7,184 bases of DNA from an uncultured Chlamydiae bacterium. GTDB taxonomy: Bacteria; Chlamydiota; Chlamydiia; Chlamydiales; Rhabdochlamydiaceae. Positions within the stretch are counted from its first letter, which is position 1. Each line of letters begins with the position of its first letter. The stretch covers positions 1 to 7,184 of the forward strand of contig CAIPRZ010000096.1 in assembly GCA_903867585.1 (NCBI GenBank). The letters run 5' to 3'. Made by a program: the position numbers and the translations under genes. This document shows, piece after piece, positions 1 to 5,508 of the stretch. The notes beneath the pieces are model-generated. The model made no database searches and was not told where the DNA came from. It saw nothing but the letters and a program-made list of their open reading frames with translations.

Positions 1-9
1 CCTTAAGCC

Positions 10-843
10 ATGAATAAAATCTTAAAAAAAACAACGCTATCCCTGTTATTTTTAGGATCTATAACTTTTACAACTTATTTTATTAATACTAAAAATCGTG
101 GATTTATTTATCAAAATTTCACCCTAAAACCCCCTACTAATTTTAATCTTGAGTTCTCTAATCCCCAAGATATGGACTCTATTTTTAAACAAAAGTTTAA
201 TTTCTTAGATGCAGGTGGGGAATGTTTAGCTTTTAGTTCAGAAGATGATAAGTGGGTTCTTAAAGTTTTCAAGAAGCACCGTTTATATCCCTACAACTTC
301 TTAAGCTTTTTAACCGGTGTTCCCTACATAGGTTACTGTTTTAAAAAAAGGTTAGGTAGCTATGAAAGATTTTGGCAAAGCTTAAAAATTCAAGCTGAGA
401 ACATTAAAGAGCTCTCAGGACTTCACTTCTTTCATTTACCTAAAGATCAAAAAAAGACACCCCGGATCTCTTTAAGGGATCCTTGTGGCCGTTTGCATGA
501 TTTAAATCTGAATAACATCTGTTTTGTGATTCAAAAAAAGGTAGATCTATTTAAAACCGTCTATTTTAAGACCTCCAGTGCACCTGAAAGAAAACAGATG
601 TTACTCAAGCTTATTGATTTTTATAAAAATCTCGATTCAAAAGGTCTTGCCATTTGGGATAATACTATTTCAAAAAATATAGGGTGGAGTAACAATGCCC
701 CTTTTTTAATAGATATGGGGGCCGTTTGTCCAAATTCTAAGAATCAGACGTTAGAGAATTCTCTAAACGTCCTAAAAAAATGGATAGAAAAAAACGACCC
801 TGAATTAAAAGACTATTTATTAGACATTATAGCAAGTCAATAA
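10..843 (+). CDS. Membrane-anchored protein with kinase-like motifs, function unknown
   Basis: A 277-residue protein. The start is the first ATG after an in-frame TAA at 4-6, so the gene is probably complete; no clear ribosome binding site is visible. Residues 8-25 form one hydrophobic stretch after KKT, fitting an uncleaved N-terminal anchor or a poor signal peptide. The rest is soluble and basic. It has pieces reminiscent of a protein-kinase fold: a Gly-containing turn LDAGGECLAF at 66-75, then WVLKVFK with Lys85 where the ATP-binding lysine would be, a loop with Asp217 and Asn223 (WDNTISKNIGW), and IDMG at 234-237 resembling the metal-binding DFG. Spacing of the catalytic loop is not canonical, so this could be an atypical sugar or lipid kinase, or a pseudokinase. 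The 3' end overlaps the convergent marC-family gene by 24 bp. The reading frame is secure; the kinase assignment is inference from short motifs. Confidence 0.6.
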   Translation: MNKILKKTTLSLLFLGSITFTTYFINTKNRGFIYQNFTLKPPTNFNLEFSNPQDMDSIFKQKFNFLDAGGECLAFSSEDDKWVLKVFKKHRLYPYNFLSFLTGVPYIGYCFKKRLGSYERFWQSLKIQAENIKELSGLHFFHLPKDQKKTPRISLRDPCGRLHDLNLNNICFVIQKKVDLFKTVYFKTSSAPERKQMLLKLIDFYKNLDSKGLAIWDNTISKNIGWSNNAPFLIDMGAVCPNSKNQTLENSLNVLKKWIEKNDPELKDYLLDIIASQ

Positions 844-1437
844 GGCAGCTATCCCTCTAGACATGGTTTCAACAGCAATAGCTGCTAAAACAAGCCCACC
901 CAGTTTTGTCACCACATTAAGACCTTTCAAACCTAATAGCTTTTCAATGCGAGTTGAAAAATAAAGGAGTCCCCCAATAATAATACCCAGAACAAGAGCG
1001 GCTAATGATAATTGAATACGCTCAAAAACTGAAGGATGCTGAACAGCTGTTACAATAACAGTACTAATAGCCCCAGGTCCTGCTAATAAGGGAATAGCCA
1101 TAGGAACAATAACAATAGCTGAGGAATCATCGTTGAGCTCTTTATTAGGAGCCACCCCATTACTAGATAGCATGGACATCCCTAAAAGGAGGATGATTAA
1201 GCCGCCTGTAACCTGAAATGAGGCTACCTTAATTTGAAGAAACGATAAAAAAGCGCCTCCAAACCAGGTTGTAATAATAAGGACTAAACCACAAGCTACA
1301 CCCACCTTTAATCCGGTTAATTTTCTTTGCTCTTTAGTGGCGTGGGGGGTCAGGGCTATGAGAACAGGAATCGCAGTAAAAGGAGAGCAGATGACAAACA
1401 GGGAGATGACGAATTGGATCCAGTCGTTAAAAGACAT
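820..1437 (-). CDS. MarC-family (UPF0056) integral membrane protein
   Basis: A 205-residue, six-helix inner-membrane protein of full family length. Family hallmarks are present: SPFTAIPVLIALTP at 18-31 in helix 1, a Gly-rich third helix (VTGGLIILLLGMSML, 76-90), and the re-entrant-like PMAIPLLAGPGAIST beginning at residue 112. MarC proteins were first linked to multiple antibiotic resistance, but that link was later withdrawn. They are now usually listed as putative transporters of unproven substrate, some as neutral amino acid transporters. The ATG at 1437 is preceded by AAGG with six bases between, a reasonable Shine-Dalgarno site. The gene is divergent from the queuosine transporter gene across a 56-bp gap and convergent with the kinase-like gene. 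Family assignment is strong; substrate is unknown. Confidence 0.93.
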   Translation of the reverse strand: MSFNDWIQFVISLFVICSPFTAIPVLIALTPHATKEQRKLTGLKVGVACGLVLIITTWFGGAFLSFLQIKVASFQVTGGLIILLLGMSMLSSNGVAPNKELNDDSSAIVIVPMAIPLLAGPGAISTVIVTAVQHPSVFERIQLSLAALVLGIIIGGLLYFSTRIEKLLGLKGLNVVTKLGGLVLAAIAVETMSRGIAALLTCYNV

Positions 1438-1463
1438 TATTTACCTTATTGGTTTTTTTTATT

Positions 1464-1471
1464 ATTATAAT
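1464..1471. promoter_or_regulatory. Palindromic ATTATAAT giving a -10 box on both strands
   Basis: The 8-bp palindrome ATTATAAT lies in the 56-bp gap between two divergent genes. It contains a perfect TATAAT on the plus strand (1466-1471, 22 bp before the transporter ATG) and on the minus strand (1464-1469, 26 bp before the MarC-family ATG). No good -35 box is visible on either side, and a run of eight T (1453-1460) occupies the plus-strand spacer. This suggests a compact divergent promoter, by inference only. Confidence 0.45.
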
Positions 1472-1493
1472 ATAAACATTTTCCAGTAAAAAA

Positions 1494-2153
1494 ATGAATA
1501 TTTCAATATTTTTGTTACAAATTATCCTGCAATTAATCGCTCTAAGAGTTGTTTTTAAGATCGGTCAAGTAGCGCTTGCAGCCTTTGTTATCCTTGAAGC
1601 TGTTTTAGCTAACCTCTTTGTATTAAAGCAAATAAATCTATTTGGACTTTCAGTAACAGCGTCGGATAGTTTTATCATCGGAAGTATGCTAGGACTTGCT
1701 CTATATCAAGAATTTTTTGGAAAAGAAGCTTCTAAGAAGCTTGGCCTTATAACATTTGGATCTTTATTTTTTGTAACTTTAGCCTCAATGCTACATGTAG
1801 GTTTAACTCCGCATTCAGCCGACACCTCACAAGTGCATTATAATTATATTTTATCACAAGCCCCTCGTATCGCCTTGAGCTCTTTAACTGCCTATTTTAT
1901 AGCTTCACGAACTGATGTTCTCTTTTTTGCGTTTTTAAAGAAAAGCTTTACCAGTATGTCATTTGCAAAGCGAACTCTTATTTCTACCCTTGCAACTCAG
2001 GCCCTTGATACCTTCATCTTTTCTTTTTTGGCCCTTTATGGGATAGTAGAGAACCTTTTTCATATTATTACCTTTAGTTTTTGTATCAAAGCTTTATGCC
2101 TTTTAACCTATCTGATCCTACAACCCCTTCTAGTGCGACCCAAGACGGCGTAA
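1494..2153 (+). CDS. yhhQ: Queuosine precursor transporter, YhhQ/VUT family
   Basis: A 219-residue integral membrane protein with about six hydrophobic helices, the usual size for the VUT (DUF165) family. Family features seen are QEFFGKEASKK around residues 72-82 (E73, G76, K77), matching the conserved E-x-x-G-K segment after helix 2-3, and QALDTFIFSFLALYG from residue 169 with the hallmark Asp172-Thr173. E. coli YhhQ imports preQ0 and preQ1; the Chlamydia trachomatis homologue has been reported to take up queuine itself. The next gene, tgt, starts inside this one, so transport and base insertion are almost certainly co-expressed, which supports the role independently of sequence similarity. 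The start ATG follows an A-rich stretch without a clear Shine-Dalgarno sequence. The exact substrate (queuine or preQ bases) is inferred. Confidence 0.9.
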   Translation: MNISIFLLQIILQLIALRVVFKIGQVALAAFVILEAVLANLFVLKQINLFGLSVTASDSFIIGSMLGLALYQEFFGKEASKKLGLITFGSLFFVTLASMLHVGLTPHSADTSQVHYNYILSQAPRIALSSLTAYFIASRTDVLFFAFLKKSFTSMSFAKRTLISTLATQALDTFIFSFLALYGIVENLFHIITFSFCIKALCLLTYLILQPLLVRPKTA

Positions 2154-3283
2154 AACCTTATTTTTATTTTGAAGTTATTCATACCTCAAAAAAATCTAAT
2201 GCACGGGTGGGTCGTATCCACACGCCTCATGGAATTATTGAAACCCCAGGATTTGTAGCGGTTGGTACCAATGCCACCATTAAAGGTCTTGATTCGGTTT
2301 TAATGGAACAGCTTCCTATCGATTTAATGTTTTGTAATACCTACCATTTGATGCTACAGCCTGGAGCTGAAACGATCCAAAAAATGGGAGGTCTTCACTC
2401 TTTCATGAATCGAAAAAAACCCCTTATAACCGATTCGGGTGGATTTCAGGTTTTTAGTTTAAGCTACGGGGGGGTTACCTCTGAGCTTAAAAGTAAGGGG
2501 AAAAAGAAAAACGATGGATCGGTTTTAAAGATTTCTGAAGAGGGTGTTTTATTTCGATCTTATCGAGATGGATCAAAACTCCTATTAACCCCTGAAAAAT
2601 CAGTTGAAGCCCAAAAAATGCTAGGGGCCGATATCATTATACCTTTTGATGAACTCCCCCCCTATCACATGGGTGAAGAGGCGTTGAAACGCTCCTTAGA
2701 AAGGACCCACCGATGGGAAAAAAGATCCATGGATGCTCACTTAAAAAATCCCCAAAAGCAAGCTATGTATGCTGTCATTCATGGGGGTATTCATAAAGCC
2801 TATAGACTCTTAAGTTGCCAAACCCTATCAGCGCTTCCTTTTGATGGATTTGCCATTGGCGGAAGCTTAGGAAAGACACGGGAAGAAATGGAAACAATGC
2901 TTGATTACACCATTCCTGCATTAGACCCTAAAAAACCGCGCCATTTACTAGGTATTGGAGATCTTGCCTCTTTAGATATGGCAGTCCCCCTTGGCCTTGA
3001 TACCTTTGACAGCGCCTACCCAACTAAAGCAGCCCGTCATGGTATGGCTTTAACCCAAAATGGGGCGATTACAATCGATCAGGGCATCTATAAAGATGAT
3101 CCAAGGCCTCTTGATGCTGGGTGCCTTTGTCATACCTGCCAGCATTACACAAGGGCTTATCTACACCATTTATTAAAAGCTAAAGAATTAACCCTCTATA
3201 CTCTTATGAGCCTTCATAACTTGTATTTTATGGGTAAAACTATGGAAAGGATCCGAGAAAAGATCCTTAACGATGAGATTTAA
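2096..3283 (+). CDS. tgt: Queuine tRNA-ribosyltransferase (tRNA-guanine transglycosylase)
   Basis: A 395-residue enzyme that swaps guanine 34 in the anticodon of GUN tRNAs for a queuosine base. With the ATG at 2096 as residue 1, it shows DSGGFQVFSL (Asp113), PFDE (Asp185), the nucleophile Asp305 in DTFDSAYPTKAARHG, and a complete zinc site Cys343, Cys345, Cys348 and His374 (C-x-C-x2-C-x25-H). An insertion of about 20 residues at 124-145, rich in lysine, follows DSGGFQ as in chlamydial TGTs. Aligned by eye with Zymomonas TGT, Cys158 is Leu187, Gln203 is His229 and Val233 is Gly259; the last change is shared with eukaryotic queuine-using enzymes. The reading frame could also begin at TTG 2081, but ATG 2096 is preferred; no Shine-Dalgarno site marks either. 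It overlaps yhhQ by 58 nt and ends in a TTAA shared with the convergent gene. Confidence 0.96.
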   Translation: MPFNLSDPTTPSSATQDGVKPYFYFEVIHTSKKSNARVGRIHTPHGIIETPGFVAVGTNATIKGLDSVLMEQLPIDLMFCNTYHLMLQPGAETIQKMGGLHSFMNRKKPLITDSGGFQVFSLSYGGVTSELKSKGKKKNDGSVLKISEEGVLFRSYRDGSKLLLTPEKSVEAQKMLGADIIIPFDELPPYHMGEEALKRSLERTHRWEKRSMDAHLKNPQKQAMYAVIHGGIHKAYRLLSCQTLSALPFDGFAIGGSLGKTREEMETMLDYTIPALDPKKPRHLLGIGDLASLDMAVPLGLDTFDSAYPTKAARHGMALTQNGAITIDQGIYKDDPRPLDAGCLCHTCQHYTRAYLHHLLKAKELTLYTLMSLHNLYFMGKTMERIREKILNDEI

Positions 3284-4374
3284 ATTAAGTTATAGGTAAG
3301 GTAAAAAAAGTACTTAATTTCTGGGTTTAAGAAAAACTCTTCTATAACTTTTTTAATATAATCTAGTTCTTCTTTTATAAGTTTCTTAGGTGTAATTTCT
3401 TTTAATTCACCCTCTTTCCAAGATTTTGAAAAAAGACTTTCTAATAATTTAGAAAACTCGGGGGCTTGTTTAACATCCTCTGAGATACATAAAAGATTAG
3501 GAGCCCCTGCCTCGTCAAAAACTTTCCCTCGATGTGAAATTAGAGCCTCAAATGTATCCCTATCGATCATCTCTTTTTTTGATGATTCTTTTTCCAATCG
3601 AATTAATACCCTGCTAACAAAAGTATTTAATCCAGCATCCTCTTCAGGTATTAAAGCTCTTAATTCATCAACAACAATAGAGGAAAAAAACAAAGGAGCT
3701 TTTCTTATTAATGTGGAATAAAATCTTAAAGTGTTTCGGGTTTCTGGATCTACATGAGGGGGCTCTGGAGATCTCAATTGATTAAGCAGAAGATCAAATT
3801 GAGGATTAAAGAGATGGCTGAAAAAAGAATTACAGAGGGCATTTTCTACCTGAGTAAAACTAAATTCTACACATCCTGGTTTTAACATTTCTTCAGGAAT
3901 AGAACAAAAACGTTCTAAAAGATCAGCAACGCTCACTTTTAAACTTAAAAGCTTTTGTGATAAAACACATCCCCTCATCCAAAAAATAAAATCTAAAGCC
4001 CCATCATCATTGGTTGGCCAAATATATCCCGATCCAGGTCTTCTAGTAATGCATAGCTTTTGGCTACTTTTTAATTCCTGTTTAGTAAAAGCCCTATCTT
4101 CAAAATTTGTGGGATATCTAACACCCAAAAATGGAGAGGTTTTAAAACCCTCATTAAAGATAATCCGTGCATCCACATAAACTTGGAAAGTAACATTTTT
4201 AGTTATTGGCTTTTCAACGCTAAGTTCTTCAGGTCTTGCTCTTTTAACACCTGTTATAGTTGATGAAAAAACTAACTGCGGTGCTGATGTAGCTACATCG
4301 GCTAAAAGATTTAAGCCTGTCCACGAAGAACCTTGAACGAGCTCATTAATTATATTTTGATTTAGAGGGTTCAT
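3280..4374 (-). CDS. Protein of unknown function, 364 residues; possible secreted protein
   Basis: I do not recognise this protein. It has no signal peptide and no membrane helix. The first 40 residues are rich in N, Q, S, T and L with only two charged residues (E11, D26), then comes a basic KRARPEE patch at 44-50. This composition is compatible with a type III secretion signal and, more speculatively, a nuclear localisation-like patch. The middle part (about 55-130) looks globular with several aromatics (GYIWPTNDDGALDFIFW). The C-terminal half is mostly predicted helical and charged, ending in aromatic-rich FFYLTYNLI. Six cysteines are scattered without a metal-site pattern. It lies downstream of the RDD-like gene on the same strand with a 60-bp gap and a possible promoter of its own. 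It ends in the TTAA that also ends tgt. The reading frame is long and clearly coding; function is open. Confidence 0.75.
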   Translation of the reverse strand: MNPLNQNIINELVQGSSWTGLNLLADVATSAPQLVFSSTITGVKRARPEELSVEKPITKNVTFQVYVDARIIFNEGFKTSPFLGVRYPTNFEDRAFTKQELKSSQKLCITRRPGSGYIWPTNDDGALDFIFWMRGCVLSQKLLSLKVSVADLLERFCSIPEEMLKPGCVEFSFTQVENALCNSFFSHLFNPQFDLLLNQLRSPEPPHVDPETRNTLRFYSTLIRKAPLFFSSIVVDELRALIPEEDAGLNTFVSRVLIRLEKESSKKEMIDRDTFEALISHRGKVFDEAGAPNLLCISEDVKQAPEFSKLLESLFSKSWKEGELKEITPKKLIKEELDYIKKVIEEFFLNPEIKYFFYLTYNLI

Positions 4375-4380
4375 AATTAT

Positions 4381-4396
4381 CCAATTAAAAAATTGG
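4381..4396. repeat. Perfect inverted repeat CCAATT-AAAA-AATTGG
   Basis: A 6-bp stem with a 4-base loop sits 7 bp before the start codon of the unknown minus-strand gene. In its transcript the RNA would read CCAAUU, UUUU, AAUUGG, just upstream of the ATG, where a ribosome would bind. It could be a weak translational control hairpin or an operator half-site pair; no Shine-Dalgarno sequence is visible beside it. It is short and AT-rich, so chance is possible. Confidence 0.4.
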
Positions 4397-4400
4397 GTGG

Positions 4401-4429
4401 ATTATGAGTATATTTGAAATAAAAATAAA
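4401..4429 (-). promoter_or_regulatory. Possible promoter of the unknown minus-strand gene
   Basis: On the minus strand TTTATT (4429-4424) and CATAAT (4406-4401) are separated by 17 bp, a standard spacing. The -10 matches five of six consensus bases and the -35 only three. An overlapping alternative -10, TATACT, lies at 4412-4407. It would allow the unknown gene to be transcribed apart from the RDD-like gene upstream. In DNA this AT-rich the support is weak. Confidence 0.25.
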
Positions 4430-4441
4430 CAGGTTTATTTT
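4422..4441 (-). terminator. Weak AT-only hairpin over the stop of the RDD-like gene
   Basis: An 8-bp inverted repeat AAAATAAA / TTTATTTT with the 4-base loop CCTG (minus strand) spans the stop codon at 4437-4435. On the minus strand it continues into a T-rich stretch. All stem pairs are A-T, so it would be a poor intrinsic terminator; it is listed as a candidate transcript end only. Confidence 0.25.
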
Positions 4442-5298
4442 ATAGAAAAAGACGCTAAAAAAGCCTCTTTGGCTTCTTTATTTGAAGATCCCTTTGGAGA
4501 CTCTATATTGAGCTTATAAAGGATGTTTTGATGAATCAGTAGCCGTCCAGAAATTTCTTTACCATTAGACATCAAGGTATAATCAATGGCCTTATGCCCT
4601 TGGTAATCGGTCATTTTACGCTCAACTAGAACAGCTCCAGCTGTATTTTTAACAATAAGATCTAAAGAGACCTTTAAAATCGTATTGTCCCCGGCTAATC
4701 CCCACTTTTTGGGCATTTTTAAATAGCTTAAAGAATAGGTCTTCTTTTTCTCTTTAGCAGACATTTCGGTATAATTGAGACCACTGTCCCCTGTTGGAGT
4801 TAACGGTTTTTCAACCTCATTAGGCTCATCGGGAAAATAAACAGAAAATCCTTTCTCATCATGGGTATATTGGATCCATGAAGTATTGTTCATAGAGCTT
4901 TTTGAAGAAAAGCCATAAACCGGGTCGTTAAATTGTAAAAATAAAGCCGAAGCTCCAATAAGCAAGGCCACTCCATAGCGCCATAAAGGAATACTATCTT
5001 TTAGTCTTAGATTATCAGGTTTTGTCCAAGGAAGAGCTGCTAAAAAAGCACTTTTCCAATCGACTGGAGGCTCTAATTCAATACGTAAAAGTTTAAAGCC
5101 AAGCGTAGTTTTTAAATATCGAGCGCACAAAGTCCCAAAAACCACCATCATGATTGGAGCTAAAGCCCATAATAAAACCGATGATAGATAGAGGCTTGTC
5201 TGATCTTCAATTAATGTCAAAATAAGCAACCAGAAGGCGTAGTTCACCCCTCTTGCTATTAACAATTTAAAAAAAGGCACTTTATTTGTTTGTTCCAT
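4435..5298 (-). CDS. RDD-like membrane protein with extracytoplasmic DcrB/PsbP-like domain
   Basis: A 287-residue protein in two parts. The N-terminal part (about 8-123) has three hydrophobic helices, near 18-31, 38-58 and 106-123. It resembles an RDD domain: Arg16 in helix 1 (ARGVNYAFW), and TLGFKLLRIELEP (65-77) in place of the usual GaTPGKrllglrV segment. The helix-1 aspartate that gives the family its name is Asn19 here, so the domain is degenerate. The C-terminal part (about 137-287) is soluble and beta-rich, opening with YTHDEKGFSVYFPDEP (144-158), which resembles the start of DcrB/PsbP-fold domains; it would face the periplasm if the third helix ends the membrane part. No catalytic site is seen. 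It is divergent from tspO across a 210-bp gap, with a perfect -10 box 26 bp before its ATG. The architecture is visible; the role is unknown. Confidence 0.7.
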   Translation of the reverse strand: MEQTNKVPFFKLLIARGVNYAFWLLILTLIEDQTSLYLSSVLLWALAPIMMVVFGTLCARYLKTTLGFKLLRIELEPPVDWKSAFLAALPWTKPDNLRLKDSIPLWRYGVALLIGASALFLQFNDPVYGFSSKSSMNNTSWIQYTHDEKGFSVYFPDEPNEVEKPLTPTGDSGLNYTEMSAKEKKKTYSLSYLKMPKKWGLAGDNTILKVSLDLIVKNTAGAVLVERKMTDYQGHKAIDYTLMSNGKEISGRLLIHQNILYKLNIESPKGSSNKEAKEAFLASFSIK

Positions 5299-5323
5299 AA
5301 TAATACTTATTTAATTTAATAAT

Positions 5324-5329
5324 ATTATA
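5324..5329 (-). promoter_or_regulatory. -10 box of the RDD-like gene
   Basis: The minus strand reads TATAAT, a perfect -10 box, followed by an AT-only leader to the ATG at 5298. No convincing -35 box is found 16-18 bp upstream (minus-strand 5352-5347 reads TTATAT). Chlamydial housekeeping promoters often have poor -35 boxes, so it remains plausible. Confidence 0.4.
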
Positions 5330-5390
5330 CCATTTTGAGCGTTTTAATATAATAAATAAAACCACTTTTAATGCTTTAAATTAGTCATAA

Positions 5391-5407
5391 TAAGCGACTT
5401 ACGCTTA
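5391..5407. repeat. Inverted repeat TAAGCG-N5-CGCTTA in the divergent gap
   Basis: A 17-bp palindrome with 6-bp arms and a 5-base centre (ACTTA) lies about midway in the 210-bp gap between the RDD-like gene and tspO. It is the most GC-containing element in an otherwise AT-rich spacer. There is no T-run after it, so an operator-like protein site is likelier than a terminator. The rest of the gap (5299-5508) holds candidate promoters only; no small gene was seen. Confidence 0.4.
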
Positions 5408-5437
5408 ATATTAATTTTGAATTAAAAGGCCTATAGA

Positions 5438-5467
5438 TTAAGATTTTTTAAAAATACCTTTTATGAT
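5438..5467 (+). promoter_or_regulatory. Candidate tspO promoter flanked by an inverted repeat
   Basis: TTAAGA (5438-5443) and TATGAT (5462-5467) are 18 bp apart and match four and five of six consensus bases. Transcription would start near 5474, giving a leader of about 35 bases; AAGAG at 5501-5505 is a weak ribosome site four bases before the ATG. The 7-bp arms TAAAAGG (5423-5429) and CCTTTTA (5457-5463) flank the -35 box, and the right arm overlaps the -10 box. Confidence 0.4.
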
Positions 5468-5508
5468 ATGAAACAGGAAAATTCAGCCTTTTAACCCATT
5501 AAGAGTTC

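Noticed and set aside
44..50. A ribosome-site or second start within the first gene
   Set aside because: The ATG at 10 directly follows an in-frame stop and gives the hydrophobic N-terminal segment; no later ATG with a better ribosome site was seen.
2081..2095. TTG 2081 as the start of tgt
   Set aside because: An ATG follows five codons later, no ribosome site favours TTG, and the added residues (before MPFNL) have no counterpart in the family.
3247..3268. Inverted repeat AAGGATC / GATCCTT near the end of tgt, as a possible terminator
   Set aside because: It lies inside conserved coding sequence (IREKILN region) and no T-run follows it, so coding constraint explains it well enough.
5348..5353. 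Plus-strand TATAAT as a second tspO promoter
   Set aside because: The sequence 17 bp upstream (TTATAC) matches the -35 consensus poorly, and it would give a leader of about 135 bases; chance is likely in AT-rich DNA.
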